Assembly (NCBI GenBank): GCA_003484585.1
Contig: DNBZ01000245.1
Location: 1-6,698, forward strand
Direction: 5' to 3'
DNA length: 6,698 bases
From: Bacteroidota bacterium
GTDB taxonomy: Bacteria; Bacteroidota; Bacteroidia; NS11-12g; UBA9320
Every line of letters begins with the position of its first letter. Position 1 is the first letter of the stretch. Shown in pieces: positions 1-6,208 of the stretch. The position numbers and the translations under genes were made by a program. Under the pieces are notes generated by a model that searched no databases, was not told the origin of the DNA, and saw nothing but the letters and a program-made list of their open reading frames with translations.

Positions 1-743
1 AGTATAAAGAGCATATCCTCTGCATCCATTACTTCTGCTGGGCACACATCGCTTGCCTTTGCCCACTCATCCTGCCACCACACATCGCGGCCGTATTCCA
101 TTGCTATTTTGGAATTGGTTCTATTCAGTACGATTACCTTTTCTACACACGCACAACTTTCTAGAGCCTCGTCTGTGATTTCTTTGAGAGGAGTTATTTT
201 GCTGCCACGATAGCCACCGTCAGCAGTGATTACTATAGTACACTCAGCATCATTTATCCTATCGCTCAGACTCTTGGCACTGAAACCTGCAAATACCACA
301 GAGTGCACAGCTCCTATTCTGGCACAAGCCAAAACTGCATACGCCAACTCAGGAGTCATAGGCATATACAAGCAAATACGATCCCCTTTTTTAGCTCCAT
401 TAGTTTTGAGCATATTGGCCGTTTTATTTACGTTTTGGGCCAGTTGGTTATACGTGATATGAAGAGCTTCTTCGTTGGGATCATTGGCCTCGAAAATGAT
501 AGCTGTCTGCTCACCTTTAGATGCTAAATGCCTGTCAATACAGTTTTCTGTAATATTGAGCTTAGCTCCTTCAAACCATTTAATTCCTGGTTTATGTAAA
601 TCATAGTCTAAAACCCTATCCCACTTCTTGTGCCAAATAAACTCTTGCTCGGCAAAATCTCCCCAAAATTTTTCAGGGTTTTCTACGCTTGCTTTATATA
701 GCTCTTGATAGTGTGCTTGACTTTTGACAATGAAATTTGACAT
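1..743 (-). CDS. acs: Acetyl-CoA synthetase, N-terminal 247 residues (partial, runs off left edge)
   Basis: This enzyme activates acetate in the cytoplasm: acetate + ATP + CoA gives acetyl-CoA, AMP and PPi, by way of acetyl-adenylate. The reading frame is open from ATG at 743 to the window edge and gives 247 residues; the family is usually 630-650. Residues about 10-70 match the Acs N-terminal domain (NPEKFW near 22, KWFEGAKLNITENC at 55-68). The AMP-binding domain then begins, with ITYNQL near 96, KKGDRICLYMPM at 118-129, ACARIGAVHSVVFAGFS at 139-155 and a GGYRGSK segment near 176-182. The sequence stops at DAEDMLFI, just where the glycine-rich YTSGSTGKPKG adenylation loop normally follows. 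The start agrees with Bacteroidota Acs proteins from memory, and no extension is needed. It is divergent from the crtA-like gene. No break is visible in this part, but the catalytic C-terminal portion lies outside the window. Confidence 0.96.
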   Translation of the reverse strand, partial: MSNFIVKSQAHYQELYKASVENPEKFWGDFAEQEFIWHKKWDRVLDYDLHKPGIKWFEGAKLNITENCIDRHLASKGEQTAIIFEANDPNEEALHITYNQLAQNVNKTANMLKTNGAKKGDRICLYMPMTPELAYAVLACARIGAVHSVVFAGFSAKSLSDRINDAECTIVITADGGYRGSKITPLKEITDEALESCACVEKVIVLNRTNSKIAMEYGRDVWWQDEWAKASDVCPAEVMDAEDMLFI

Positions 744-747
744 TAGG

Positions 748-755
748 CGAATTTA
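748..755 (-). promoter_or_regulatory. Possible -7 element for acs
   Basis: On the minus strand this reads TAAATTCG, one base from the Bacteroidota primary-sigma -7 consensus TAnnTTTG. It lies only 4 bases upstream of the acs ATG, so transcription from it would give an almost leaderless mRNA. No clear TTG -33 box sits at the usual spacing. The same octamer occurs upstream of the yqhD-like gene. The match is weak and short, so this is a suggestion only. Confidence 0.25.
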
Positions 756-793
756 TAGTTTTCTGCGAATACTTCTCTCTTTCTAATCAAAAC

Positions 794-801
794 TACCTTC
801 G
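794..801 (+). promoter_or_regulatory. Possible -7 element for the crtA-like gene
   Basis: The sequence TACCTTCG fits TAnnTTTG with one mismatch. A TTC at 773-775, 18 bases upstream, could serve as a poor -33 box (consensus TTG). A start of transcription a few bases downstream would leave a leader of roughly 10-15 bases before GTG 821. It would also place the upstream ATG at 737 outside the transcript, which fits the start chosen for the gene. Confidence 0.35.
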
Positions 802-820
802 AGCTTGTTACTATTGTACC

Positions 821-1480
821 GTGTACACTACCATCACATTCTTTAGACTACAAGAGCACAAATATTGGGCTTTTAAAATGATGGGCATGGGTCATAAAAT
901 GCTTAAAGACACTGCAGGATTAACATTCTATAAACTTATGGGTACAGGTAAGAAAGGATTCAGCATAATACCAGACTGGGGAGAATATTCCTTCTTAGCT
1001 AATTGGGAAACCGAACAGCACGCCAATGCTTTTTTTAACCTTCACCCATTTTATCAATCCTACAACGAGCGTTGCTACGAGATAGTCACCTATCACCTTA
1101 CCTGCATAAAATGCCACGGAACTTGGGATGGTAAAGTACCATTCGTAGCAGATAAGGATACAGAGGTAAGTCCTGAGAATAATGTGGGCGTAATCACCAG
1201 AGCATCTATAAAATGGAGTAAAATGATACGCTTTTGGCGTTACGTGCCCAAGTCTCACCAAGACTTAAACGGGAACTCTGGCCTACTTTTTACCAAGGGG
1301 ATAGGAGACATTCCTCTTCTAGAAATGGCAACATTCAGCCTGTGGGATAACCAAGAAAGTCTCATGAACTTCGCCTATCGCGGTGAGCACCACAAAAAGG
1401 CAATTGCCCTTACCAAAAAGCACAATTGGTATTCCGAAGAGATGTTTGCAAGGTTTGTAGTGAAGGAGTTGGTTTCATAG
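821..1480 (+). CDS. CrtA/spheroidene monooxygenase-like protein (carotenoid oxygenase candidate)
   Basis: The 219-residue product resembles the CrtA (spheroidene monooxygenase) family, which inserts oxygen into carotenoids in phototrophs; Bacteroidota homologues are common but their substrate is uncertain. With GTG 821 as residue 1, family-like segments are TITFFRL near 4-10, YWAFKMMGMGHKML at 15-28, GLTFYKLMGTGKKGFSI about 33-49, W53 and Y56, then VITRASIKWSKMIRFWRYVP near 125-144, KGIGDIP, MATFSLW and NWYSEEMFARF near 202-212. The frame stays open back to ATG 737, but that start would overlap acs by 7 bases, and its first 28 residues look unlike the family, whose similarity begins at VYTTITFFRL. 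GTG 821 is therefore preferred. No Shine-Dalgarno is visible, as is usual in this phylum. No signal peptide or membrane helix is evident. The tail after FARF (VVKELVS) is shorter than I expect and may be frameshifted. The family call is firm; the carotenoid substrate is inferred. Confidence 0.8.
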   Translation: MYTTITFFRLQEHKYWAFKMMGMGHKMLKDTAGLTFYKLMGTGKKGFSIIPDWGEYSFLANWETEQHANAFFNLHPFYQSYNERCYEIVTYHLTCIKCHGTWDGKVPFVADKDTEVSPENNVGVITRASIKWSKMIRFWRYVPKSHQDLNGNSGLLFTKGIGDIPLLEMATFSLWDNQESLMNFAYRGEHHKKAIALTKKHNWYSEEMFARFVVKELVS

Positions 1481-1501
1481 CTCATGACCCATTTACTTCC
1501 T

Positions 1502-1509
1502 TAAATTCG
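1502..1509 (+). promoter_or_regulatory. Possible -7 element for the yqhD-like gene
   Basis: TAAATTCG fits the Bacteroidota -7 consensus TAnnTTTG with one mismatch and lies 35 bases upstream of ATG 1545, a normal distance for a short leader. No convincing TTG box is present at about 19 bases upstream. The adjacent start region (aactaaaatATG) is A-rich without a Shine-Dalgarno, typical of the phylum. The gene could instead be read through from the crtA-like gene. Confidence 0.3.
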
Positions 1510-1544
1510 TCCAATCAAATTTTCATTCAACTGTTAACTAAAAT

Positions 1545-2705
1545 ATGCTCAACTTCGACCTACAAAATCCAGTAAAAATCCTTTTTGGAAAAGGACAAAT
1601 AGCCAAACTTAAATCTCAAATACCTGCAGGTGCTAATATACTTGTGCTCTATGGCGGAGGTAGTATCAAAAAAAATGGTATCTACGAGCAAGTGACTGAG
1701 GCTCTCAAAGATTTTGACTATACAGAGTTTGGCGGAATACCTGCTAATCCAGAGTACGAAGTGCTACTAGATGCTTTAGCTATTATCAAATCTGAGAAAA
1801 TAGATTTCTTGCTAGCCGTAGGTGGTGGTTCGGTAATAGACGGAACTAAGTTTCTCGCATCGGCCGCTCTGTATAAAGGTGAAGAGCCTTGGGATATACT
1901 AGCTAAAAATATTCGCACCGAAGTAGGAATGCCGTTTGGTACCGTGCTTACACTACCTGCCACAGGTACAGAAATGAATAGCGGCTCCGTAGTATCTCGC
2001 AGAGAAATAGGCCAAAAACTTGGAATGGGTGGACCAGGATTATTTCCTAAATTTAGCATATTAGACCCTACCGTAGTAGCTAGTATACCACAGCGTCAGT
2101 TGGCTAATGGGATAACAGATGCTTTCACTCACGTAATGGAGCAATATATGACCTACCCGATAGGTGCAGATTTACAAGACCGTTTTGCCGAAAGTATAAT
2201 GAGTAGCTTGATAGCAACAGCTCCTAAACTGATGAAAGATCCTGCAGACTATACTATTGCTGCTAATTTCATGTGGTGCTGTACTATGGCTCTGAACGGA
2301 CTCATACAAAAAGGCGTACCAAACGACTGGGCTATACACGCTATAGGTCACGAGCTTACTGCATTATATGGTATAGATCACGCTCGTACGCTGGCTATTA
2401 TAGCTCCAAGACATTACACACACTTCTTGGATAACAAAAAAGAAAAACTCGCCCAATACGGCGAAAGGGTTTGGAATATTACTGAAGGAACTCTAGAAGA
2501 GCGAGCTAAAGCTGCCATAGCAAAAACAGAAGAATTTTTCCACTCTATGGATATACCTACTCGTCTATCTGACTATACCGACCAATATGAGGGTACTGCT
2601 GAGAAAGTAAGCGAAACACTTCGTGAACGTGGCTGGGTAGCTCTAGGTGAGCGTAAAGCTGTAACTCCAGAGGCCGTTAAGGTGATTGTGGAAGGGAGTT
2701 ATTAG
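1545..2705 (+). CDS. YqhD/BdhA-type NADP(H)-dependent iron-family alcohol dehydrogenase
   Basis: This 386-residue protein is full length for the YqhD/butanol-dehydrogenase branch of the iron-containing alcohol dehydrogenases (E. coli YqhD has 387). Such enzymes reduce short-chain and toxic aldehydes to alcohols, usually with NADPH, in the cytosol. The N-terminal dinucleotide-binding half has YGGGSIKKNG at 36-45 and GGGSVIDGTKF at 93-103, plus LPATGTEMNSGSVV at 137-150. The helical metal-binding half has all four expected ligands: D192 and H196 in ITDAFTHVMEQY, H265 in HAIGHE, and H279 in GIDHA. They sit at a constant offset of 2 from the YqhD ligands D194, H198, H267 and H281. It follows the crtA-like gene by 64 bases on the same strand and converges with the propeller gene. 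A role in aldehyde detoxification or fermentation is known for the family; the native substrate cannot be read from sequence. Confidence 0.94.
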   Translation: MLNFDLQNPVKILFGKGQIAKLKSQIPAGANILVLYGGGSIKKNGIYEQVTEALKDFDYTEFGGIPANPEYEVLLDALAIIKSEKIDFLLAVGGGSVIDGTKFLASAALYKGEEPWDILAKNIRTEVGMPFGTVLTLPATGTEMNSGSVVSRREIGQKLGMGGPGLFPKFSILDPTVVASIPQRQLANGITDAFTHVMEQYMTYPIGADLQDRFAESIMSSLIATAPKLMKDPADYTIAANFMWCCTMALNGLIQKGVPNDWAIHAIGHELTALYGIDHARTLAIIAPRHYTHFLDNKKEKLAQYGERVWNITEGTLEERAKAAIAKTEEFFHSMDIPTRLSDYTDQYEGTAEKVSETLRERGWVALGERKAVTPEAVKVIVEGSY

Positions 2706-2712
2706 CAACGAC

Positions 2713-2746
2713 AAAATCCACAACAAACTAAAACATTAAGGATTTT
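2713..2746. terminator. Weak inverted repeat between convergent genes, possible terminator
   Basis: AAAATCC at 2713-2719 pairs with GGATTTT at 2740-2746, a 7-bp AT-rich stem with a 20-base loop. It lies between the ends of the yqhD-like gene and the propeller gene and overlaps the latter's TAA stop at 2745-2747. The position suits a shared terminator, but the stem is weak, the loop long and the T-tract poor, so a chance repeat is quite possible. Confidence 0.2.
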
Positions 2747-3971
2747 AGAACAACAGTACCAGCACTCTAGAAACCTTATTCCCAACTAAAAGAGTGTATA
2801 CTCCTGAATCATAACCAGATACGTCAATTTTAAGGTTTGACATATTATTGTTTTCATTCCTGTAGATCTCCTTACCATGTGAATTGATCAGTCGTATTTC
2901 ACTGTCCATGTCCGTAGCTGTTAATTCTATGTTTAGCCTATCCGAGGCGGGATTAGGATACACGTTTAGTCTTTCTTGAGCAAAGAACTTTAAACTTGCT
3001 CCGTCCTCTCCTATCTTGGTCACACCTGAGCTAGTAGCTACCCAAATGGCATCATTTTCGTCTACGGCAAGAGCTCTTATCGTCGGGCCTACCATACCAT
3101 CAGTCTCGTCATAGTCTGTCCATGTAGAGCCATCAAATTTCGCAACACCCCCAACGGTAACTAGATAATCTACATATATGCCTGTCCACACATTTCCTTT
3201 AGAATCTACCACGATATCTTCTACAGGATTCAATGTGTCCGGCATTGGCATTTCATACATTCTAGTATGGTTCGTTTGCCAAACCATAGCTTCAGAAAAA
3301 ACCGAGACTCCACTAGAAGTGCCTACCCACACATTGTCAGAAGCATCTACCGCTAAAGCAGTCGTATTATTACTTACTAAACCTTCTGAATCTGTAATTA
3401 GTGTAAAGTCTGTCCCATCAAACAAGGCCAGTCCACCTAATCCAGTGGCCATCAAAATATCCCCATTTTTGAGCTCTACTATATCCTCTACTCCTCCAAA
3501 AGGTAATCCGTCAGCAGATTTATATGCCTTGAAAATCGTACCATCATAAAGAGTAGCCCCATTGTAATCGCTTATCCAAATGTCTCCATTACTTACCTCA
3601 GTGAGGTTAGTAATTCGATTACTTCCAAGCCCGTCTGAGGTAACATAGGTAGTCCAGGTGCTTCCAGAGTATTTACTAACTCCGTAGTCTCCTCCTGTCC
3701 AAATATCTCCATCTATAGCTATAAGAATAGAAGACACATTATTATTTGCTAGTCCAGGATGAGTAGTCGTATTCATCACCTCCCATGTACTTCCATCATA
3801 AATAGCTATCCCTTTTTGAGTGCCAAACCACATAGTACCATTTCCGTCACTCGCTAGACAAAGTACATTATTACTCGGAAGGCCATCAAGGTCCGTATAT
3901 GATTTGAAAGATTGGGCATTTGCTGCCGATAGTGAGCACACTATAAACAGAATTGTAGATGCTAGTTTCAT
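2745..3971 (-). CDS. Secreted seven-bladed Reg_prop-type beta-propeller with T9SS type-A sorting domain
   Basis: The 408-residue protein has a signal peptide (MKLASTILFIVCSLSAANA, likely cut after A19 in ANA-Q), so it should be exported. Residues about 28-327 hold seven repeats of roughly 42 residues built on the pattern W-x-G...G(V/I)..(Y/F)DGSTW. The blade cores are near 47-63, 90-106, 131-147, 172-189, 214-231, 261-284 and 309-327, which is enough to close one propeller. They resemble the two-component-regulator propeller repeat (Reg_prop), but no membrane helix, histidine kinase or DNA-binding domain follows. Residues about 332-408 (2748-2978) form a T9SS type-A C-terminal sorting domain, with VYPNPASDRLNIE near 338-349 and SGVYTLLV near 389-396, for outer-membrane translocation and surface anchoring. 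Its ATG overlaps the stop of the CotH gene upstream (ATGA), indicating translational coupling. The ligand and exact role are unknown; a binding or scaffold role is inferred. Confidence 0.9.
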   Translation of the reverse strand: MKLASTILFIVCSLSAANAQSFKSYTDLDGLPSNNVLCLASDGNGTMWFGTQKGIAIYDGSTWEVMNTTTHPGLANNNVSSILIAIDGDIWTGGDYGVSKYSGSTWTTYVTSDGLGSNRITNLTEVSNGDIWISDYNGATLYDGTIFKAYKSADGLPFGGVEDIVELKNGDILMATGLGGLALFDGTDFTLITDSEGLVSNNTTALAVDASDNVWVGTSSGVSVFSEAMVWQTNHTRMYEMPMPDTLNPVEDIVVDSKGNVWTGIYVDYLVTVGGVAKFDGSTWTDYDETDGMVGPTIRALAVDENDAIWVATSSGVTKIGEDGASLKFFAQERLNVYPNPASDRLNIELTATDMDSEIRLINSHGKEIYRNENNNMSNLKIDVSGYDSGVYTLLVGNKVSRVLVLLF

Positions 3972-6205
3972 AATTTTAATAACTTTTTGGTGATTATAAT
4001 TTGGTTATTGTGAAGAATAACAAAGTAAATCCCGGTCTGAAAGCTACTTATGTCATACTCACTTAATCCTTTAGTTGCTTTATCCTTGAGCAGAACTTGA
4101 CCTTGAGAATTTATTATTTCAATAGTACCTGCCACATCTGACTCTACAAATAGTCTGTTGTTTGCTGGATTAGGGAATACCTTAATCTCTGCTGCTGTAA
4201 CTTCATTTACAGATAATCTTTTACCCGAATTGAATGCTTCAGGTGTCGGCTCCATTAATACAAACGGTCCCGTTCCATTTGGGTACCTGCCAGAGGTAAT
4301 ATTGCTAGCCTGACCACCAAAAGTTACTTCATCTCTTATCTCACCGCCATTAGACAGATATATAGCCTCTCCACCAGATGCCAATTTAAAATTAGTGTGT
4401 AATATTCCGTCTTCTTCATCATTATCTGCCCATATAAGTGCATACTCTCCTGCCGCAATACTTATCTCTGGGAGACCCCACTGTCCCAAATCATTTATAT
4501 CGTCAGACAAAAAATATCCCAGTAAATTGATCGTCGTATCTCCATTATTAAATAGCTCTATCCAGTCTTCAAATTGTCCATTTTCATCTGAAATGATAGT
4601 TGAGTTAGATGCACAAAACTCATTGATAACCAGTTGCTTTACTTCTCTTATTTCATAAAAATTATACGCGGCATTGCTCGGAGAGAAAGTTCCCGCAGAA
4701 TCATTTTCTGCATATACATAATAATCTAAGTTGGCACTTGAAGAAGAGATGCTAGCTCCATAAATACCGTCCATAGCTTGATCATCTCCAGCTAATCCGT
4801 CATCCTTCATCTCCATTCTATTAAATAGTCCTCCTATCTCGTCTCTGTAATAAAGATAGACCATAGATGCTAACGTCACTGAAGAAGTGATTTGAAAACT
4901 TGTCTCACTTTTAGTATCTAAAGGCTCTGCAATACTAGGAGCACCTATCGGAGATATTCCCGTATAGTTTAGCAGATATGTACTGCGAGCGTCCATTAAA
5001 TCAGTAATTCCTGGATAGTCTACTAAGTCTTGAACCGTACTTGTCTTATTAGCTAAAAAATCTTCGTTAGAATAAAACTTATTGGTATCATTACTTACAT
5101 CAGATTTTATTAAATCCTGCAGCTCGTCCAATTCATCTTTGTACGCTTCATTGGCAAAATGCTCTTGCACTATTGCTCGTATGTGGGCTAAGTACATTCG
5201 TTCTCGTTGGCCCGTATTAATTACGTTTCTAATCAAAGGTCTGGGATGCACTGAGAAACTATTGACGTGTGCTAGCGGGTCCATCGTCTTCGCTTCTTCT
5301 ACCGTGAAACCTCTGAAGAAGTCAGAAGCATCTGTTAACCTAAAACTACCAAAGGACTGATTCATGTCCCAAAGTATTGGATTGAACTGTCCGTTCTTAT
5401 CTTCATACAAGTAGTAATTTTGGGCATAGCCTATATAGCTATCAAAATTTATCAACGTATAGTTTAAAGCATGCATCCAAAGTGCTCTATCTACATTTAG
5501 TACTTGCTCTATATCCGTCGGGTTATTATTTAGCTTATCTATTAAGTTATAAAACGCTGCCCATCCTTTATCCGACTTTAGTTCGTAGAAGGAATAATAA
5601 TCAGAGGTGTCGGTACCTGGACTATTACTCAGGTTGCTATTTTCACCATTGAGGTTCACTGTGCTAGGGTTACCCTTAATAAAAGTACCATCTGAGGATC
5701 CAAAATGCTGAGCAAGAAACGAATTGTCTACGGACTCTACACTCGTATATACTCCCCAGAAAACGTCATTGATATACACCTTACAGTAATTTGACTGTGA
5801 AGCAGGCATATAGTTCCTTGCTATTTTGTATGAGAGTATTTCTCTGACAAAAGAAGGATCTTGTATCACATTTCCGAGCTTAATCTTATCTACTCCGAAA
5901 TGATTTTGATCAATCGTATAGTCTAATTTGATATTAAATGGATTTTTAGCACGATTTATACTCACAGAGCTAAACCCCTTATATCTTACCCCTATGCTAT
6001 CGTAATACACCCCATCTACCCATGCAGCTGCAAGAAGTCTTTCCTCATCACCATCTACATAAAAACTATCTAGAATATGACCCCAGTTTTGCTGTTCAAA
6101 AACAAGCTTAACTTCGGAAACATGCGATGTATTATGGAACCATGTCTGCCCTCGTGAAGAAAAAACGGCCACAATGCATAGTACAAATACAAGTGTCTTT
6201 CTCAC
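3968..6205 (-). CDS. Secreted CotH-kinase-family protein with lamin-tail domain and T9SS type-A sorting domain
   Basis: The 745-residue product starts at GTG 6205, 3 bases after the upstream gene's stop; no nearby ATG preserves the signal peptide (MRKTLVFVLCIVAVFSSRG, about 1-19). Residues about 28-410 match the CotH family, whose Bacillus member is an atypical protein kinase of spore coat proteins. Visible landmarks are GVRYKG at 72-77, KNPFNIKLD at 87-95, VYINDVFWGVYTSVE at 143-157, D255 and N263 in the stretch leading to NYYLYED (263-269), and WD at 279-280 followed by MNQSFG. D255/N263 and D280 occupy the places I expect for the catalytic-loop and metal-binding residues. Residues 425-520 look beta-rich, with an acidic DDGLAGDDQAMDGIYG turn. 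Residues about 523-640 resemble a lamin-tail domain (INEFCASN, DWIELFNNG, GYFLSDD). The T9SS sorting domain spans about 672-745 (3971-4192). Kinase activity and substrate are not established; a surface or extracellular location is well supported. Confidence 0.9.
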   Translation of the reverse strand: MRKTLVFVLCIVAVFSSRGQTWFHNTSHVSEVKLVFEQQNWGHILDSFYVDGDEERLLAAAWVDGVYYDSIGVRYKGFSSVSINRAKNPFNIKLDYTIDQNHFGVDKIKLGNVIQDPSFVREILSYKIARNYMPASQSNYCKVYINDVFWGVYTSVESVDNSFLAQHFGSSDGTFIKGNPSTVNLNGENSNLSNSPGTDTSDYYSFYELKSDKGWAAFYNLIDKLNNNPTDIEQVLNVDRALWMHALNYTLINFDSYIGYAQNYYLYEDKNGQFNPILWDMNQSFGSFRLTDASDFFRGFTVEEAKTMDPLAHVNSFSVHPRPLIRNVINTGQRERMYLAHIRAIVQEHFANEAYKDELDELQDLIKSDVSNDTNKFYSNEDFLANKTSTVQDLVDYPGITDLMDARSTYLLNYTGISPIGAPSIAEPLDTKSETSFQITSSVTLASMVYLYYRDEIGGLFNRMEMKDDGLAGDDQAMDGIYGASISSSSANLDYYVYAENDSAGTFSPSNAAYNFYEIREVKQLVINEFCASNSTIISDENGQFEDWIELFNNGDTTINLLGYFLSDDINDLGQWGLPEISIAAGEYALIWADNDEEDGILHTNFKLASGGEAIYLSNGGEIRDEVTFGGQASNITSGRYPNGTGPFVLMEPTPEAFNSGKRLSVNEVTAAEIKVFPNPANNRLFVESDVAGTIEIINSQGQVLLKDKATKGLSEYDISSFQTGIYFVILHNNQIIITKKLLKL

Positions 6206-6208
6206 GAT

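Noticed and set aside
226..527. Plus-strand ORFs at 226-462 and 303-527
   Set aside because: They lie antisense inside the clear acs coding region, have no recognisable similarity, and are shadows of it.
995..1261. Minus-strand 88-residue ORF inside the crtA-like gene
   Set aside because: The opposite strand carries family-conserved CrtA-like sequence across this whole stretch.
1718..2059. Minus-strand 113-residue ORF inside the yqhD-like gene
   Set aside because: It lies antisense to the conserved GGGS and cofactor-binding regions of the dehydrogenase, with no features of its own.
3178..3549. Plus-strand 123-residue ORF antisense to the propeller gene
   Set aside because: Its low-complexity Ser/Thr/Pro-rich translation reflects the repetitive blades on the other strand; no start context was found.
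4395..5360. Plus-strand ORFs at 4395-4658 and 5082-5360
   Set aside because: They lie antisense to the lamin-tail and CotH coding sequence; both are Ser-rich shadow translations.
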